In this document: one piece after another, positions 19,510-28,364 of the stretch
Position numbering within the stretch: the first letter of the stretch is position 1
Layout of the letters: every line of letters starts with the position of its first letter
Assembly (NCBI GenBank): GCA_963759375.1
Contig: CAVWYY010000011.1
Location: 124,001-188,000 of the forward strand
DNA from: DASSUW01 sp963759375
GTDB taxonomy: Bacteria; Actinomycetota; Thermoleophilia; Solirubrobacterales; Solirubrobacteraceae
Length of the DNA stretch: 64,000 nt
Direction of reading: 5' to 3'
Position numbers and translations under genes: made by a program
Notes under the pieces: generated by a model
Seen by the model: the letters and a program-made list of their open reading frames with translations, nothing else
The model's database searches: none
What the model was told of the DNA's origin: nothing

Positions 19510-21256
19510 CCGGCCGGAGGGACTGCGCCGCCTCGGCGGCTACGTCCACGAGCGCCGCCGTCGGGTGGTGCTGTTGCTGGCCTGCGCGGTCGCCGAGGCG
19601 TGTGCGCAGAGCGGCTCCTGGCTGCTCGTGCGCGCGGCGATCAACAGCGGGATCGTGCCGCGCGACGACCAGGCGCTGGCGCTCGCCACCGCGGCCTACG
19701 TCACCGTGTCGCTCACCGGGTTCGTCCTGTTCAGCTTCGTGATCCGGGGGATGACGCGCCTGGGCCAGGAGATGGTGCTCGGGCTGCGCCGCGAGCTGTT
19801 CGACCATCTCACGTCGCTCTCGCTGCGCTACTTCTCCGAGCAGCGCGCGGGCTGGATCATCGCCCGGCTGACGAGCGACGTCGACGCCATCTCCGACGTG
19901 CTGTCGCAAGGCCTCACGACCCTCGTCACCAACAGCGTGCTGCTCCCGGCGGCCGTCGCCGCGATGTTCATCAACGACTGGCGGCTCGGCATGATCGCGC
20001 TCGTCGTGCTGCCGCCGGCGATCGTGATCACCCGTCGCTTCCAGCGGCGCTCGGCCGCCGCGCAGCTCGAGGTGCGCAACCGGATCGCCGCGGTGACCGC
20101 GCAGATCGCCGAGTCGGTGGCGGGCATGGCGATCGTGCAGTCGTACCGTCGCGAGGCGCCGTTCCAGGCGCGCTTCGACGAGCTCAACCGGGAGAACCGC
20201 GAAGCGAACTTCTACGCGCAGCGCATCTCGTCGCTGTTCTTCCCATCCATCGAGTTCCTCGGCGTGGTCGCGACGATCGCCGTGCTGGCGCTCGGCGCGG
20301 GCGTGCTGCCGGACAGCGAGATCGGGACGCTCGCGGCCGCCTACTTCCTTCTCGGCCTGGTGTTCCAGCCGCTGCAGGAGCTCTCCGACCTCTACTCGCA
20401 GCTGCAGTCGGCGACCGCCGCGATGGTGAAGGTCAGCTCGGTGCTCGACACCGAGCCCGACGTCCGCAACGCCGAGCGGCCGCGCGATCCGGGCCGGCTG
20501 CGCGGCGAGATCGAGCTGGACGGTGTGCGGTTCGCGTACGGCACCAACGAGGTGCTGCACGGGATCGACCTCGTCGTGCCGGCGGGCGGGTGCATCGCGC
20601 TGGTCGGCGAGTCCGGTGGCGGCAAATCCACGCTGGCCAAGCTGGTCGCGCGGTTCTACGACCCGAGCCACGGCAGCGTGCGCGTCGACGGAGTCGACCT
20701 GCGGGAGCTCGACCTGCGCGCCTACCGGCGCCAGCTCGGCGTCGTGCTCCAGGATCCGTTCCTGTTCTCCGGGACGATCGCCGACAACATCCGCTTCGCG
20801 CGCCCCGAGGCGTCCGACGAGCAGGTGGCCGAGACGGCCGCGATGCTCGCGCTGGACCGCCTCGCGCGGCGCTTCCCGGAGGGCCTCGACCATCCGGTCC
20901 GCGAGGGCGGCAGCGGGCTGTCGGCGGGCGAGCGCCAGCTGATCTCGATCGCCCGGGCGCTGCTCGCCGACCCGCGGATCCTGATCCTCGACGAGGCGAC
21001 ATCGAACATCGACCGGCCCACCGAGCTGCTGATCGAGCGGGCGCTCGACCGCCTGCTGCACGGCCGTACCTCGCTGATCATCGCCCACCGTCTCTCCACC
21101 GTGCAGCGCGCGGACGAGGTCGTCACTATCGGCCACGGCCGCATCGTCGGGCGAGCTCAGCCGGTGATCCCGACCCGCTTGGAGAACGGCGAGCCGAACA
21201 CTCCGGCGGGGTCGAAGCGCTCGCGCACCGCCAGCCAGCGGTCGAGCTCGGAGTAG
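19499..21256 (+). CDS. ABC exporter half-transporter, consensus partner; atypical C-terminus
   Basis: 585-residue partner of the previous half-transporter. Walker A GESGGGKST, Walker B ILILDEATSNID and the switch His IIAHRLSTV are all canonical; the signature is LSAGERQL. The TTG start has GAGGA eight bases upstream and overlaps the preceding gene by 11 bases. The usual ending (G-x-I-x-E-x-G-x-H-x-E-L) is absent: after GHGRIVG the frame continues into a low-complexity tail antisense to the oxidase gene. Removing one G from the GGG at 21149-21151 would end the protein at GRIVGELSR with TGA at 21165-21167, so the last 30 residues may be artefactual. Confidence 0.85.
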   Translation: MPRSRPEGLRRLGGYVHERRRRVVLLLACAVAEACAQSGSWLLVRAAINSGIVPRDDQALALATAAYVTVSLTGFVLFSFVIRGMTRLGQEMVLGLRRELFDHLTSLSLRYFSEQRAGWIIARLTSDVDAISDVLSQGLTTLVTNSVLLPAAVAAMFINDWRLGMIALVVLPPAIVITRRFQRRSAAAQLEVRNRIAAVTAQIAESVAGMAIVQSYRREAPFQARFDELNRENREANFYAQRISSLFFPSIEFLGVVATIAVLALGAGVLPDSEIGTLAAAYFLLGLVFQPLQELSDLYSQLQSATAAMVKVSSVLDTEPDVRNAERPRDPGRLRGEIELDGVRFAYGTNEVLHGIDLVVPAGGCIALVGESGGGKSTLAKLVARFYDPSHGSVRVDGVDLRELDLRAYRRQLGVVLQDPFLFSGTIADNIRFARPEASDEQVAETAAMLALDRLARRFPEGLDHPVREGGSGLSAGERQLISIARALLADPRILILDEATSNIDRPTELLIERALDRLLHGRTSLIIAHRLSTVQRADEVVTIGHGRIVGRAQPVIPTRLENGEPNTPAGSKRSRTASQRSSSE

Positions 21257-22596
21257 AGCGGGCGCAGCGTCTCCTCGTTGAGCGTGTTCACCTGGCCCCA
21301 GTGCGGGCGGCCGCCGATCGCGTACAGCTCGTCCTCGTGAGCCGACAGCAGCTCGAGCCCTCCCGCGGTCCCGTTCATGAGGATCAGCTCGATCATCATC
21401 GTGTCGCGCCCGTGCATCATCGACAGGTAGGCGCCGCCGGCCTTCACGAACCGCAGCGAGATCAGGCCGGTGTGGAAGGCGCGGCCGAGCCGCCGGTGGC
21501 GGTCGGCGACCGCGATCAGCCGGTCGACCGCCTCGGCGTGGTCGTCGAACGCCACGCCGATCTCCGACGAGTACGCGGGCAGCAGGTTCGCGGCGCCGAT
21601 GTTGAGCACCTTGTACGACGGCCCGCTGTACTCGTTGTCGGCCAGGAAGCCGAGCATCGTGTCGATCCGCGCCGGCGCGCCGTCCGGGTTCGTGCGATCG
21701 ATGATCCGGCCGATCAGCCCGGTGATCTTCAGCCGGCTGAGCAGCTCGATCCACCAGTGGCGGCGCAGGCGGTCGAGCGTGCGCGGCCTGCGGGGGTCGG
21801 CCGGGTTGCGGGTGCAGACGATGCAGCGGTGCTCGCCGTCGCGGCCGGGATACGGGTTGATGTAGATCTCGAGATGCCGGTTGCCGGCCAGCGCGGCGGG
21901 CAGGTCGGCGCGCACCCGCGACCACGTGCTCAGCTCGCGGATCTCTGTGAGCCAGTACGCGTCGGTCACCGCGAGCGTGATCGCGTACACCACGCCCATG
22001 CAGCCCATGCCGACGACCGCGGCGGCGAACGCCTCGTCGTCTTTGTGCAGCTCCCAGTCCGGGTGCTCGCGCGCGAACGCCGCCGGGTCGGTGGGGCCGG
22101 CCGCGGGCTCGACCCGGTGCACGCGGGCGTCGGCGGCGACGAGGTCGAACGAGCGCACGTAGTCGGGCAGCGCGCCGAGCGAGAGGCCCGACCCGTGAGT
22201 GGCGGTCGAGACCACGCCCGCGACCGTCTGGGCGTCGTAGCCGCCCATCTGCAGCAGCGCCCGCTCGCGCTTGGCCAGCACCTGGTTGAGCTGCCGGATC
22301 CGCATGCCGGCCTCGACGCGCTCGAGCGGCTCGCCGTCCCAGTCGGGGCGCAGGCAGTCGACCGCGAGCGGCCGGGCCAGGCGGTGGGTCTCGACGAGGT
22401 AGCCCTCGGTGAGCGCGACGTCCGACCACGAGTGCCCGGAGCCGACGGCGCGGACCGTGGCGCCGTCGCTCACCGCGGTCGCCACGATCTCCTGGAGCTC
22501 GTCGAGCCGCCCGGGCTTGTAGATGCGCAGCGGCTCGACCGCCTCGTTGCCCGTGTGGTTGCTCCAGCGCTTGCGTTGCGTGTACGCGACGCTCAC
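21157..22596 (-). CDS. FAD-binding sugar-1,4-lactone oxidase (D-arabinono/L-gulonolactone oxidase-like)
   Basis: 479-residue VAO-type flavoprotein. The N-terminal PP-loop GSGHSWSD carries His55, the usual covalent FAD attachment. The second FAD block is TVAGVVSTATHGSGLSLGAL. The C-terminal ALO domain shows RPHWGQVN, the conserved substrate-site motif, and ends FDPAGVFGSPFSKRVG. The family oxidises aldonolactones or alditols with O2, producing H2O2. GTG start chosen from length. It is convergent with the ABC exporter pair and not in an obvious operon. Confidence 0.87.
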   Translation of the reverse strand: MSVAYTQRKRWSNHTGNEAVEPLRIYKPGRLDELQEIVATAVSDGATVRAVGSGHSWSDVALTEGYLVETHRLARPLAVDCLRPDWDGEPLERVEAGMRIRQLNQVLAKRERALLQMGGYDAQTVAGVVSTATHGSGLSLGALPDYVRSFDLVAADARVHRVEPAAGPTDPAAFAREHPDWELHKDDEAFAAAVVGMGCMGVVYAITLAVTDAYWLTEIRELSTWSRVRADLPAALAGNRHLEIYINPYPGRDGEHRCIVCTRNPADPRRPRTLDRLRRHWWIELLSRLKITGLIGRIIDRTNPDGAPARIDTMLGFLADNEYSGPSYKVLNIGAANLLPAYSSEIGVAFDDHAEAVDRLIAVADRHRRLGRAFHTGLISLRFVKAGGAYLSMMHGRDTMMIELILMNGTAGGLELLSAHEDELYAIGGRPHWGQVNTLNEETLRPLYSELDRWLAVRERFDPAGVFGSPFSKRVGITG

Positions 22597-22615
22597 GGCG
22601 CAACCCTACGGATCA

Positions 22616-22781
22616 GGTGGCTGATTCCGCGACCCACGCACCCGCCTGGGCGCGTCCCGCGGCGCCGGATCGGCACCCGCTGAATCGGCCCGTGGCTCCG
22701 CCACTGTGCCGATCGCGCGGTCACCGCCCGGCATCCACGGTCCACGGCCATGCGGGCACGCGGGACGCGGAATCAACCACC
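22616..22781. repeat. Nested palindromic element, 166 bp
   Basis: Outer arms of about 20 bases (22616-22635 and 22762-22781) match with two mismatches (GATTCCGCG against CGCGGAATC). Inside are a perfect 9-bp inverted repeat (GATCGGCAC / GTGCCGATC) and, at its centre, GTGGC-TCC-GCCAC. The whole can fold as one long branched hairpin. The outer right arm contains the stop codon of the YceH-like gene. It may be a terminator for that gene or a small mobile palindromic element. Confidence 0.65.
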
Positions 22782-23399
22782 CGCGCCGATCGCCTCGCGC
22801 AATTCCTGGAGCTGGGCGCGCAGGTCGGCGACCTCGCGCTCGAGCCGGTCCAGCCGGTCGTCGGACGGCGGCGGCGGGGCGGCCACCACCGCCTCCTCGG
22901 GTGCCTCGCCGCCGAGCAGGTGCATGTAGCGCTCCTCCCGCTGGCCGGGCCGGCGGTCGAGTCGGGCCACCAGCTCGCGCTCGGTCAGCCCGTCGATCAC
23001 GTCGTGCAGCTCCGGCGAGCCGCCGAAGTGATGCAGGCGCTCGGTCCGCTGCAGGAGCTCGCCCGGCGTCTGCGGGCCGCGCAGCATGAGCACGGCGAGC
23101 ACCGCCTGCTGCTCGCGCCCCAGCCGCAGCTCCTCCTCGAGCAGGTGCCGGTACTTGGCGGCGCGGCTGCTGTGGCCGCTGGCCAGCCGCGTCCAGCGGC
23201 GCTTGCCGAGCTGGTGGAGGGCGTTGCGGATCGTCTCCTCGTCGTACTGGACGACCGGGTCGCGGTTCGTCGACTGGTTGCAGGCGGCACGCAGCGCGTT
23301 GAGGGTCAGCGGATAGGTGTCCGGCGTCGTGCGCTGCTTCTCGAGCAGGCTGCCGAGGACGCGCAGCTCGGGCGGGCTGAGGTCGTACACGCCGGGCAC
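22773..23399 (-). CDS. YceH/UPF0502 (DUF480) family protein
   Basis: 208-residue protein of two winged-helix-like domains, recognisable from ELRVLGSLLEKQRTTPDTYPLTLNAL and AACNQSTNRDPVVQYDEETI, both hallmark sequences of DUF480. The second half has LRGPQTPGELLQRTERLH and ends with a coiled coil (DRLDRLEREVADLRAQLQELRE). Biochemical function is unknown. GTG start; it lies two bases after the stop of the membrane protein gene, so the two share a transcript. Confidence 0.88.
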   Translation of the reverse strand: MPGVYDLSPPELRVLGSLLEKQRTTPDTYPLTLNALRAACNQSTNRDPVVQYDEETIRNALHQLGKRRWTRLASGHSSRAAKYRHLLEEELRLGREQQAVLAVLMLRGPQTPGELLQRTERLHHFGGSPELHDVIDGLTERELVARLDRRPGQREERYMHLLGGEAPEEAVVAAPPPPSDDRLDRLEREVADLRAQLQELREAIGAGG

Positions 23400-23400
23400 C

Positions 23401-24174
23401 CTACGCGGACCGCCGCGACAGCACGGCGCTCGTGACCAGCATCACGGCCGCCACGGCGGCGAGGACCAGCGCGCCCTCGTCGATCGCCGGAACGAGCAGG
23501 AGCGCGAGGCCGATCACCTGCGCCTCGAGTGGGATGCGAATGCCCGCCCACGTCCCGTGCACCGCCACCGCCACCCACACGGTGGCGTACATCGCGATCA
23601 CCGAGCCGGTGATGCGCGCGGTGAGCGGCGTGAGCGTCCACGCCCAGTTGTCGATCGCCACGTCGGGCGCGATCAGGAACAGCACGCCGAGGGCGAGCAG
23701 CACCCCGCCGACGACGCCGACCGCCGTACGGAGCGCGCTCGGCAGCGGCGGGCCGGACGGCGCGCCGTAGAGCCGGTGATTGCGGACGACCAGCCACGGG
23801 ATCAGGAACGGCGTGATCACGTACAGCGCCGCCCACGCGCCGAACGGCAGCGTGTCCTTGTGGAAGCGGTCGAGGTGCAGCAGCGTGGCGATCCCGGCCA
23901 TCCACACGAACACGATCACCGACGGGAAGCCGGTGGCCACCGCGCGCCACGGCGCGCCGAACATGACCCGGGCGAAGAAGTACGCCCCGCCCGCGTAGAC
24001 CGAGCCGAGCACCATCGCGGAGGCTTCCGGCTGCAGCGTCCAGGCCCACAGCGTGTCGGTCCGGCCCGGGTAGAAGAACAGCAGCTGCGACGCGTCGAGC
24101 AGGACCAGGCAGACGAGGCCGCCGATCGCCCGCGTGAGCAGGTCGGTCGATGGTGCGGTTGTCACGCTATCCAC
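23401..24174 (-). CDS. Integral membrane protein of unknown function
   Basis: 257 residues, with about eight hydrophobic helices beginning AIGGLVCLVLLDASQLLFF and ending VLAAVAAVMLVTSAVL. Short polar loops (YPGRTDTLWAWTLQPEASA and HLDRFHKDTLPFG) contain repeated WAWTL tryptophan motifs. I do not recognise a transporter or enzyme signature. The GTG at 24174 or the second GTG nine bases later may be the start. It is divergent from the LAL regulator across a 32-bp gap, and may be regulated by it. Confidence 0.7.
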   Translation of the reverse strand: MDSVTTAPSTDLLTRAIGGLVCLVLLDASQLLFFYPGRTDTLWAWTLQPEASAMVLGSVYAGGAYFFARVMFGAPWRAVATGFPSVIVFVWMAGIATLLHLDRFHKDTLPFGAWAALYVITPFLIPWLVVRNHRLYGAPSGPPLPSALRTAVGVVGGVLLALGVLFLIAPDVAIDNWAWTLTPLTARITGSVIAMYATVWVAVAVHGTWAGIRIPLEAQVIGLALLLVPAIDEGALVLAAVAAVMLVTSAVLSRRSA

Positions 24175-24206
24175 GTCGCTCGAGGTCGATTAAGGTCGCC
24201 ACGGAC

Positions 24207-27089
24207 GTGGCGACGGTAACGCAGGCAGACAACCGTTTCATCGGCCGCCGTCAGGAGCTCGCAGCGCTCGACGCGGCACTGGACACGCTCAAGGCCCCCC
24301 GGCCGCACTGGGTGGTCGTGTCCGGGGAGCCCGGCATCGGCAAGACGCGGCTGCTCACCGAGCTCTCCGAGCGGGCGGCCGCGCGGCGGCTTCCGGTGTA
24401 CGTGGGCCGCGGCGCAGAGCTCGAGTCCGACCTGCCGTTCGCCATCTGGATCGACGCGCTGGACGACCATGTGGCGGCGCTCGGCGAGCGCCGGCTCGAC
24501 ACGCTGATCGGGGAGCGCGTGACCGAACTGGCGCGCGTGCTGCCGTCAGCCGCCCCGGCCGGCGCCGGCGGCCTGCAGGACGAGCGCTTCCACGCCTACC
24601 GCGCGGTGCGCGCACTGCTGCAGGGGATGGCGATGGGCCAGCCGATCGTGCTGATCCTCGACGACGTGCACTGGGCCGACGACGCGTCGCTGGAGCTGAT
24701 CGCCCATCTGCTGCGGCGCCCGCCACCCGCCGGGATGCTGATCGCGCTCGCGTTCCGCGCAGGTCAGGTTCCGAACACCCTGCTGGCGGCGCTCGAGGCG
24801 GCCGGCCGCGACCGGCTGGTCACGAACATCGAGCTCGGCCCGCTCACGCAGGCAGAGGCGGACGCCCTGCTGGGCGCGCCCGCGCAACCGTTCCTCTACG
24901 CCCAGAGCGGCGGCAACCCGTTCTACCTGGAGGAGCTTTCCCGCGCCGGTGTCCGCGCCGGCGCACCTGGACGGGAAGCCGAGGACGCGATCGGCGTGCC
25001 CCCCGCGGTCGCCGCTGCCCTCGGGCAGGAGGTGGCCTCGCTGGCCGAGGGCGCCCGGCTGCTCGCCTGGGGCGGCGCCGTGGCCGGGGAGCCGTTCGAC
25101 CTCGACCTCGCGGCGGCCGCGGCCGGCCTCGGCGAGCCGGAGTCGCTGACCGCCATCGACGACCTGCTCGCCGCACGCGTCGCGACCGCGACCGATGTGC
25201 CGCGCCGCTACCGCTTCCGGCACCCGCTCGTGCGCCGCGCGGTCTACGACGGCGCCGGCGAGGCCTGGCGCCTCCAGGCCCACGCCCGCGCCGCCGAGAC
25301 GCTCGCGGCGCGGCCGGGCGCGCTCGCCGCGCGCGCCCACCACGTCGAGCAGTCGGCCCGCGTCGGCGACGACACGGCGGCGTCGGTGCTCGAGCAGGCC
25401 GGGCACGCCGCCGCCCCGCGAGCCCCCGCGATCGCCGCCCGCTGGTTCGAGGCCGCGCTGCGGCTGCTCGGCCCGCAGGGCGGCGACGACCCGTTCCGCC
25501 GCCTCGGGCTGCTGGTCCCGCTGGCCGGCGCGCTGGCTGCCACCGGACGCCTGGAGCGCGCGCTGGACACGCTCGTCGACGCGCTGACGCTCGTCGAGAT
25601 GGCCGACCTGCGGGTGCGACTGATCGCCGCCTGCGCGGCCTGCGAGAACCTGCTCGGTCGCCACGACGCCGCGCACGCGCGGCTGCTGGCGGCGCTCGAC
25701 GCGCTGGAGGACCAGCACGGCGCCGCGGCGGCCGCGTTGCACGCCGAGCTCGCCGCCGACGCGCTCTACGAAGGCGACTTCGAGGCGATGCGGTCGTCCG
25801 CCCTCCGGGCCGTCGAGACCGCCCGGGCGCTGGAGGACCGCGGGCTGGAGGCGCTGGCCACCGCGCTGCTGTGCTTCGCCGAGTACAACCTCGGCCACCC
25901 CGCCGAGGCCGCGACCGCACGCGAGGAGAGCGCCGCCCTGCTCGACGCGCTGCCCGACGACCAGCTGGCGCTGCGCATCGACGCGCCGTACTACCTCGGC
26001 TTCGCCGAGTACTTCTGCGAGCGCTACGACGACGCGATCCGCCACCTGCGGCGCGGCATCAACCTCTCGCGCGCGGTCGGCCAGGGCCAGTTCGTCGTGC
26101 CGATGCAGGTGGGCCTCGCGCACGCGCTGGAGACCCGCGGCCGGCTCGCCGAGGCGGCCGACACCGCCGACGCCGCGCTCGAGGCCGCACGGCTGGCCGG
26201 CAACCGGCAGGCGATCGGCTGGGCGCTCGTGTCCGACGCCTGGATGGCCGCGGCTGCCGGCGACGTCGAGCACGCGCGCACCGCCGGCGACGAGGCGATC
26301 GCGCTGCTCGAGGGCCTCGACGACAGCGTGCTCACCCGCGCCACCCACGCCCACCTGGGCGTCATGTGGGCCGACATCGGCGAGATCGACCGCGCTCTGG
26401 ACTCGTTCCGCGCCGTCGGCATGCCCGACTTCCCGTCGATCGAGCCGGCCCGGCGCGGCTGGATCTACGCGGTGCTGGCGCGCGTCGACCTGGCGCGCGG
26501 CGACCGCGCCGCGGCCGAGGCGTGGGCGGCGCGCAGCGAGGAGGTCCTCGAGGGCCTCGGACTGCCGCTGGCCGAGACCTGGCTACTGCACTCGCGCGCC
26601 GCGATCGCGCTCGCCGGCGGCGACCCCGCCGCGGCGGCGGATCTCGCGCTGGACGCGGCTGCGCGGGCCGAGTCGGTCGACGCGCCGCTGCCCGCCGCTC
26701 GCTGCCGCACGCTGGCCGGCGAGGCGCTGGCCGCGGCCGGCCGGCGCGAAGACGGGATCCGCGAGCTGCAGCGGGCCGAGACCGAGCTGTCCGCGCTCGG
26801 CGCCGCCCGGCACCGCGACGCGGCGGCGCGCGAGCTGCGCCGGCTCGGCCAGCGCGTGGCCGCCCGCCAGCGGCGCGGCGGCGGCGAGGGCCTCGACGTC
26901 CTGTCCGGCCGCGAGCGCGAGATCGCCGACCGGGTCGCCGAGGGCCGCACGAACCGCGAGATCGGCGCCGAGCTGTTCCTCTCCGAGAAGACCGTCGAAG
27001 GCCACCTCACCCGGGTCTTCGCCAAGCTCGGCGTGGCCTCCCGCGCGGAGGTCGCCGAGGTCGTCGGCCGCGCCCGCGCCTCCCTCTGA
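24207..27089 (+). CDS. LAL-type LuxR regulator (AAA ATPase plus TPR-like repeats plus LuxR HTH)
   Basis: Large ATP-dependent LuxR regulator of 960 residues. Walker A is GEPGIGKT at residues 40-47, Walker B is LILDDVHWAD (about 148-157), and RFRHPLVRRAVYD is the conserved sensor region of this class. A long Ala-rich helical repeat (TPR/SARP-like) region follows. The C-terminus is the GerE-type HTH (LSGREREIADRVAEGRTNREI ... SEKTVEGHLTRVFAKLGV split here for length). The GTG start was chosen to begin just before the RFIGRRQEL motif; earlier starts overlap the divergent gene. Target genes and inducer are unknown. Confidence 0.9.
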   Translation: MATVTQADNRFIGRRQELAALDAALDTLKAPRPHWVVVSGEPGIGKTRLLTELSERAAARRLPVYVGRGAELESDLPFAIWIDALDDHVAALGERRLDTLIGERVTELARVLPSAAPAGAGGLQDERFHAYRAVRALLQGMAMGQPIVLILDDVHWADDASLELIAHLLRRPPPAGMLIALAFRAGQVPNTLLAALEAAGRDRLVTNIELGPLTQAEADALLGAPAQPFLYAQSGGNPFYLEELSRAGVRAGAPGREAEDAIGVPPAVAAALGQEVASLAEGARLLAWGGAVAGEPFDLDLAAAAAGLGEPESLTAIDDLLAARVATATDVPRRYRFRHPLVRRAVYDGAGEAWRLQAHARAAETLAARPGALAARAHHVEQSARVGDDTAASVLEQAGHAAAPRAPAIAARWFEAALRLLGPQGGDDPFRRLGLLVPLAGALAATGRLERALDTLVDALTLVEMADLRVRLIAACAACENLLGRHDAAHARLLAALDALEDQHGAAAAALHAELAADALYEGDFEAMRSSALRAVETARALEDRGLEALATALLCFAEYNLGHPAEAATAREESAALLDALPDDQLALRIDAPYYLGFAEYFCERYDDAIRHLRRGINLSRAVGQGQFVVPMQVGLAHALETRGRLAEAADTADAALEAARLAGNRQAIGWALVSDAWMAAAAGDVEHARTAGDEAIALLEGLDDSVLTRATHAHLGVMWADIGEIDRALDSFRAVGMPDFPSIEPARRGWIYAVLARVDLARGDRAAAEAWAARSEEVLEGLGLPLAETWLLHSRAAIALAGGDPAAAADLALDAAARAESVDAPLPAARCRTLAGEALAAAGRREDGIRELQRAETELSALGAARHRDAAARELRRLGQRVAARQRRGGGEGLDVLSGREREIADRVAEGRTNREIGAELFLSEKTVEGHLTRVFAKLGVASRAEVAEVVGRARASL

Positions 27090-27117
27090 AATCCCTGCAA
27101 ACCCCGCTCTTCCACCC

Positions 27118-27140
27118 GTAAGGGGGTCAGACCCCCTTAC
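27118..27140. repeat. REP-like palindrome, copy 1
   Basis: A 23-base perfect palindrome around a single central base: arms GTAAGGGGGTC and GACCCCCTTAC. It lies 28 bases after the LAL regulator stop and could act as its terminator. The same palindrome recurs 35 bases further on, which fits a paired REP-type element rather than a unique terminator. Confidence 0.75.
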
Positions 27141-27152
27141 GCGGCCGCGCAG

Positions 27153-27175
27153 GTAAGGGGGTCAGACCCCCTTAG
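27153..27175. repeat. REP-like palindrome, copy 2
   Basis: Second copy of the palindrome, differing only in its last base (GTAAGGGGGTC then GACCCCCTTAG). The spacer between copies is GC-rich (GCGGCCGCGCAG), itself holding a NotI-like palindrome. Downstream, 27176-27245 contains further G-runs and C-runs but no promoter that I can support for the sigma-factor gene. Confidence 0.72.
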
Positions 27176-27245
27176 TTGGTTGAGGGGGTAGGTCCAGGGG
27201 GTCCCCCCGTAGTTCAGGGGGAATGGCGCTGGGAGCGTGCCGGTC

Positions 27246-27788
27246 ATGACGACGCTCGCCTTTTCCGCCCCCCTCGGCGCCTCCGCCCAGCGCCGCTCGA
27301 GCGCAGCCCGTGTCCCGCACGTCCTTGACGCGAACCGCCTCGGTGACCACCTCGACCGCCTCTACCGCGCCGCCCTCGGCATTACCGGCTCGCCCGCCGA
27401 CGCCGAGGACCTCGTCCAGGACGTCTGCGTGCGCGTGCTCGCCAAGCCGCGCCTGGTCAGCGGCGACGACGACCTCGGCTACCTGCTGCGGGTCCTGCGC
27501 AACACGTTCATCTCCAAGCGCCGCGCCGCCGCGCGCCGCCCCGCCGTGGCGACCGCCCCGGAGGACATGGAGCGCTACGAGGCCAGCACCCTCGCCGATC
27601 CCGAGAGCGCGTTCGAGGCCCGCCAGCTGTACGCCCGCATCGCGGAGCTGCCCGAGCACCAGCGCGACGTCCTCGTCGCCGTCGACCTGCTCGGCCTCTC
27701 CTACAAGGAGGCCGCCGAGAGCATCGGCGTCCCCACCGGCACGATCATGAGCCGGCTCTTCCGCGCCCGCAAGGCCCTGGTCGACTGA
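27246..27788 (+). CDS. ECF-type RNA polymerase sigma factor
   Basis: 180-residue sigma-70 family protein. Region 2 is LYRAALGITGSPADAEDLVQDVCVRVLAK and region 4 is ELPEHQRDVLVAVDLLGLSY through GVPTGTIMSRLFRARKALV (quoted in parts). ATG chosen with GGGAG nine bases upstream; a GTG nine bases earlier is also possible. No anti-sigma gene is adjacent. Three coupled genes ending in a DyP peroxidase follow 24 bases later, so it probably controls them, and may respond to oxidative or envelope stress. Confidence 0.85.
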   Translation: MTTLAFSAPLGASAQRRSSAARVPHVLDANRLGDHLDRLYRAALGITGSPADAEDLVQDVCVRVLAKPRLVSGDDDLGYLLRVLRNTFISKRRAAARRPAVATAPEDMERYEASTLADPESAFEARQLYARIAELPEHQRDVLVAVDLLGLSYKEAAESIGVPTGTIMSRLFRARKALVD

Positions 27789-27812
27789 GGCCGGGGCCGG
27801 TAGGGTCGGCCC

Positions 27813-28364
27813 GTGGCGAACGTCGAGGGCAGGGCGACCGCGATCACCGTCCTCACGCCCGTCAAACCTGGCGGGCGGATCCTGCTCGCGCTCGTGTTCT
27901 GGATCGGGCGCCACGCCACCTGGACGCTGAAGAAGCTCCAGATGCTGTCGTTCATCCACTTCGCGCGGTGGATCGTGATCCCGCGCTTCCCGGACGGCGG
28001 CCGCGGCGAGAAGCTCGGCCACACGTACCTGTTCTTCGAGAGCAACTTCAACGGGCTCTGGGACCAGTACATCGACGCGTTCAGCGAGGTCGTGCCCGCG
28101 CGCATGAAAGGCATCTGGGGCACCTCCTACGGCTTCCCGGGGCCGATCCCGGTCGAGCCGTTCAAGGAGTACATCCGCAAGAACGAGTACGTGGCCAACC
28201 ACTACTGGTCGGCGTATCCCGGGGCGACGACGACCGAGATCATCTCCGCCCAGAACGTCGCCGCCGCGATCGACGACCTGCGCCGCCGCGCCGACGCCAT
28301 GAGCCCCGAGGCGTTCAAGCAGGCCTACGACCGGATGCTCACCGACGTGCAGGGGAACCTGTGA
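27813..28364 (+). CDS. Unknown protein, paralogue A of the DyP operon
   Basis: 183 residues, no confident family. It contains LSFIHFARWIVIPRF, YLFFESNFNGLWDQYIDAF and GIWGTSYGFPGP, which align with THIARWVVLHDVIF, LLFSSNFDGGLDAYLEGL and AIWGHCQGYPGHG of the next gene, so the two are tandem paralogues. A hydrophobic stretch near residue 25 (ILLALVFWIGRHATW) is unique to this copy and may touch the membrane. The shared pattern resembles a ferredoxin-like alpha+beta barrel found beside or fused to haem peroxidases; that is inference. GTG start. Confidence 0.7.
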   Translation: MANVEGRATAITVLTPVKPGGRILLALVFWIGRHATWTLKKLQMLSFIHFARWIVIPRFPDGGRGEKLGHTYLFFESNFNGLWDQYIDAFSEVVPARMKGIWGTSYGFPGPIPVEPFKEYIRKNEYVANHYWSAYPGATTTEIISAQNVAAAIDDLRRRADAMSPEAFKQAYDRMLTDVQGNL

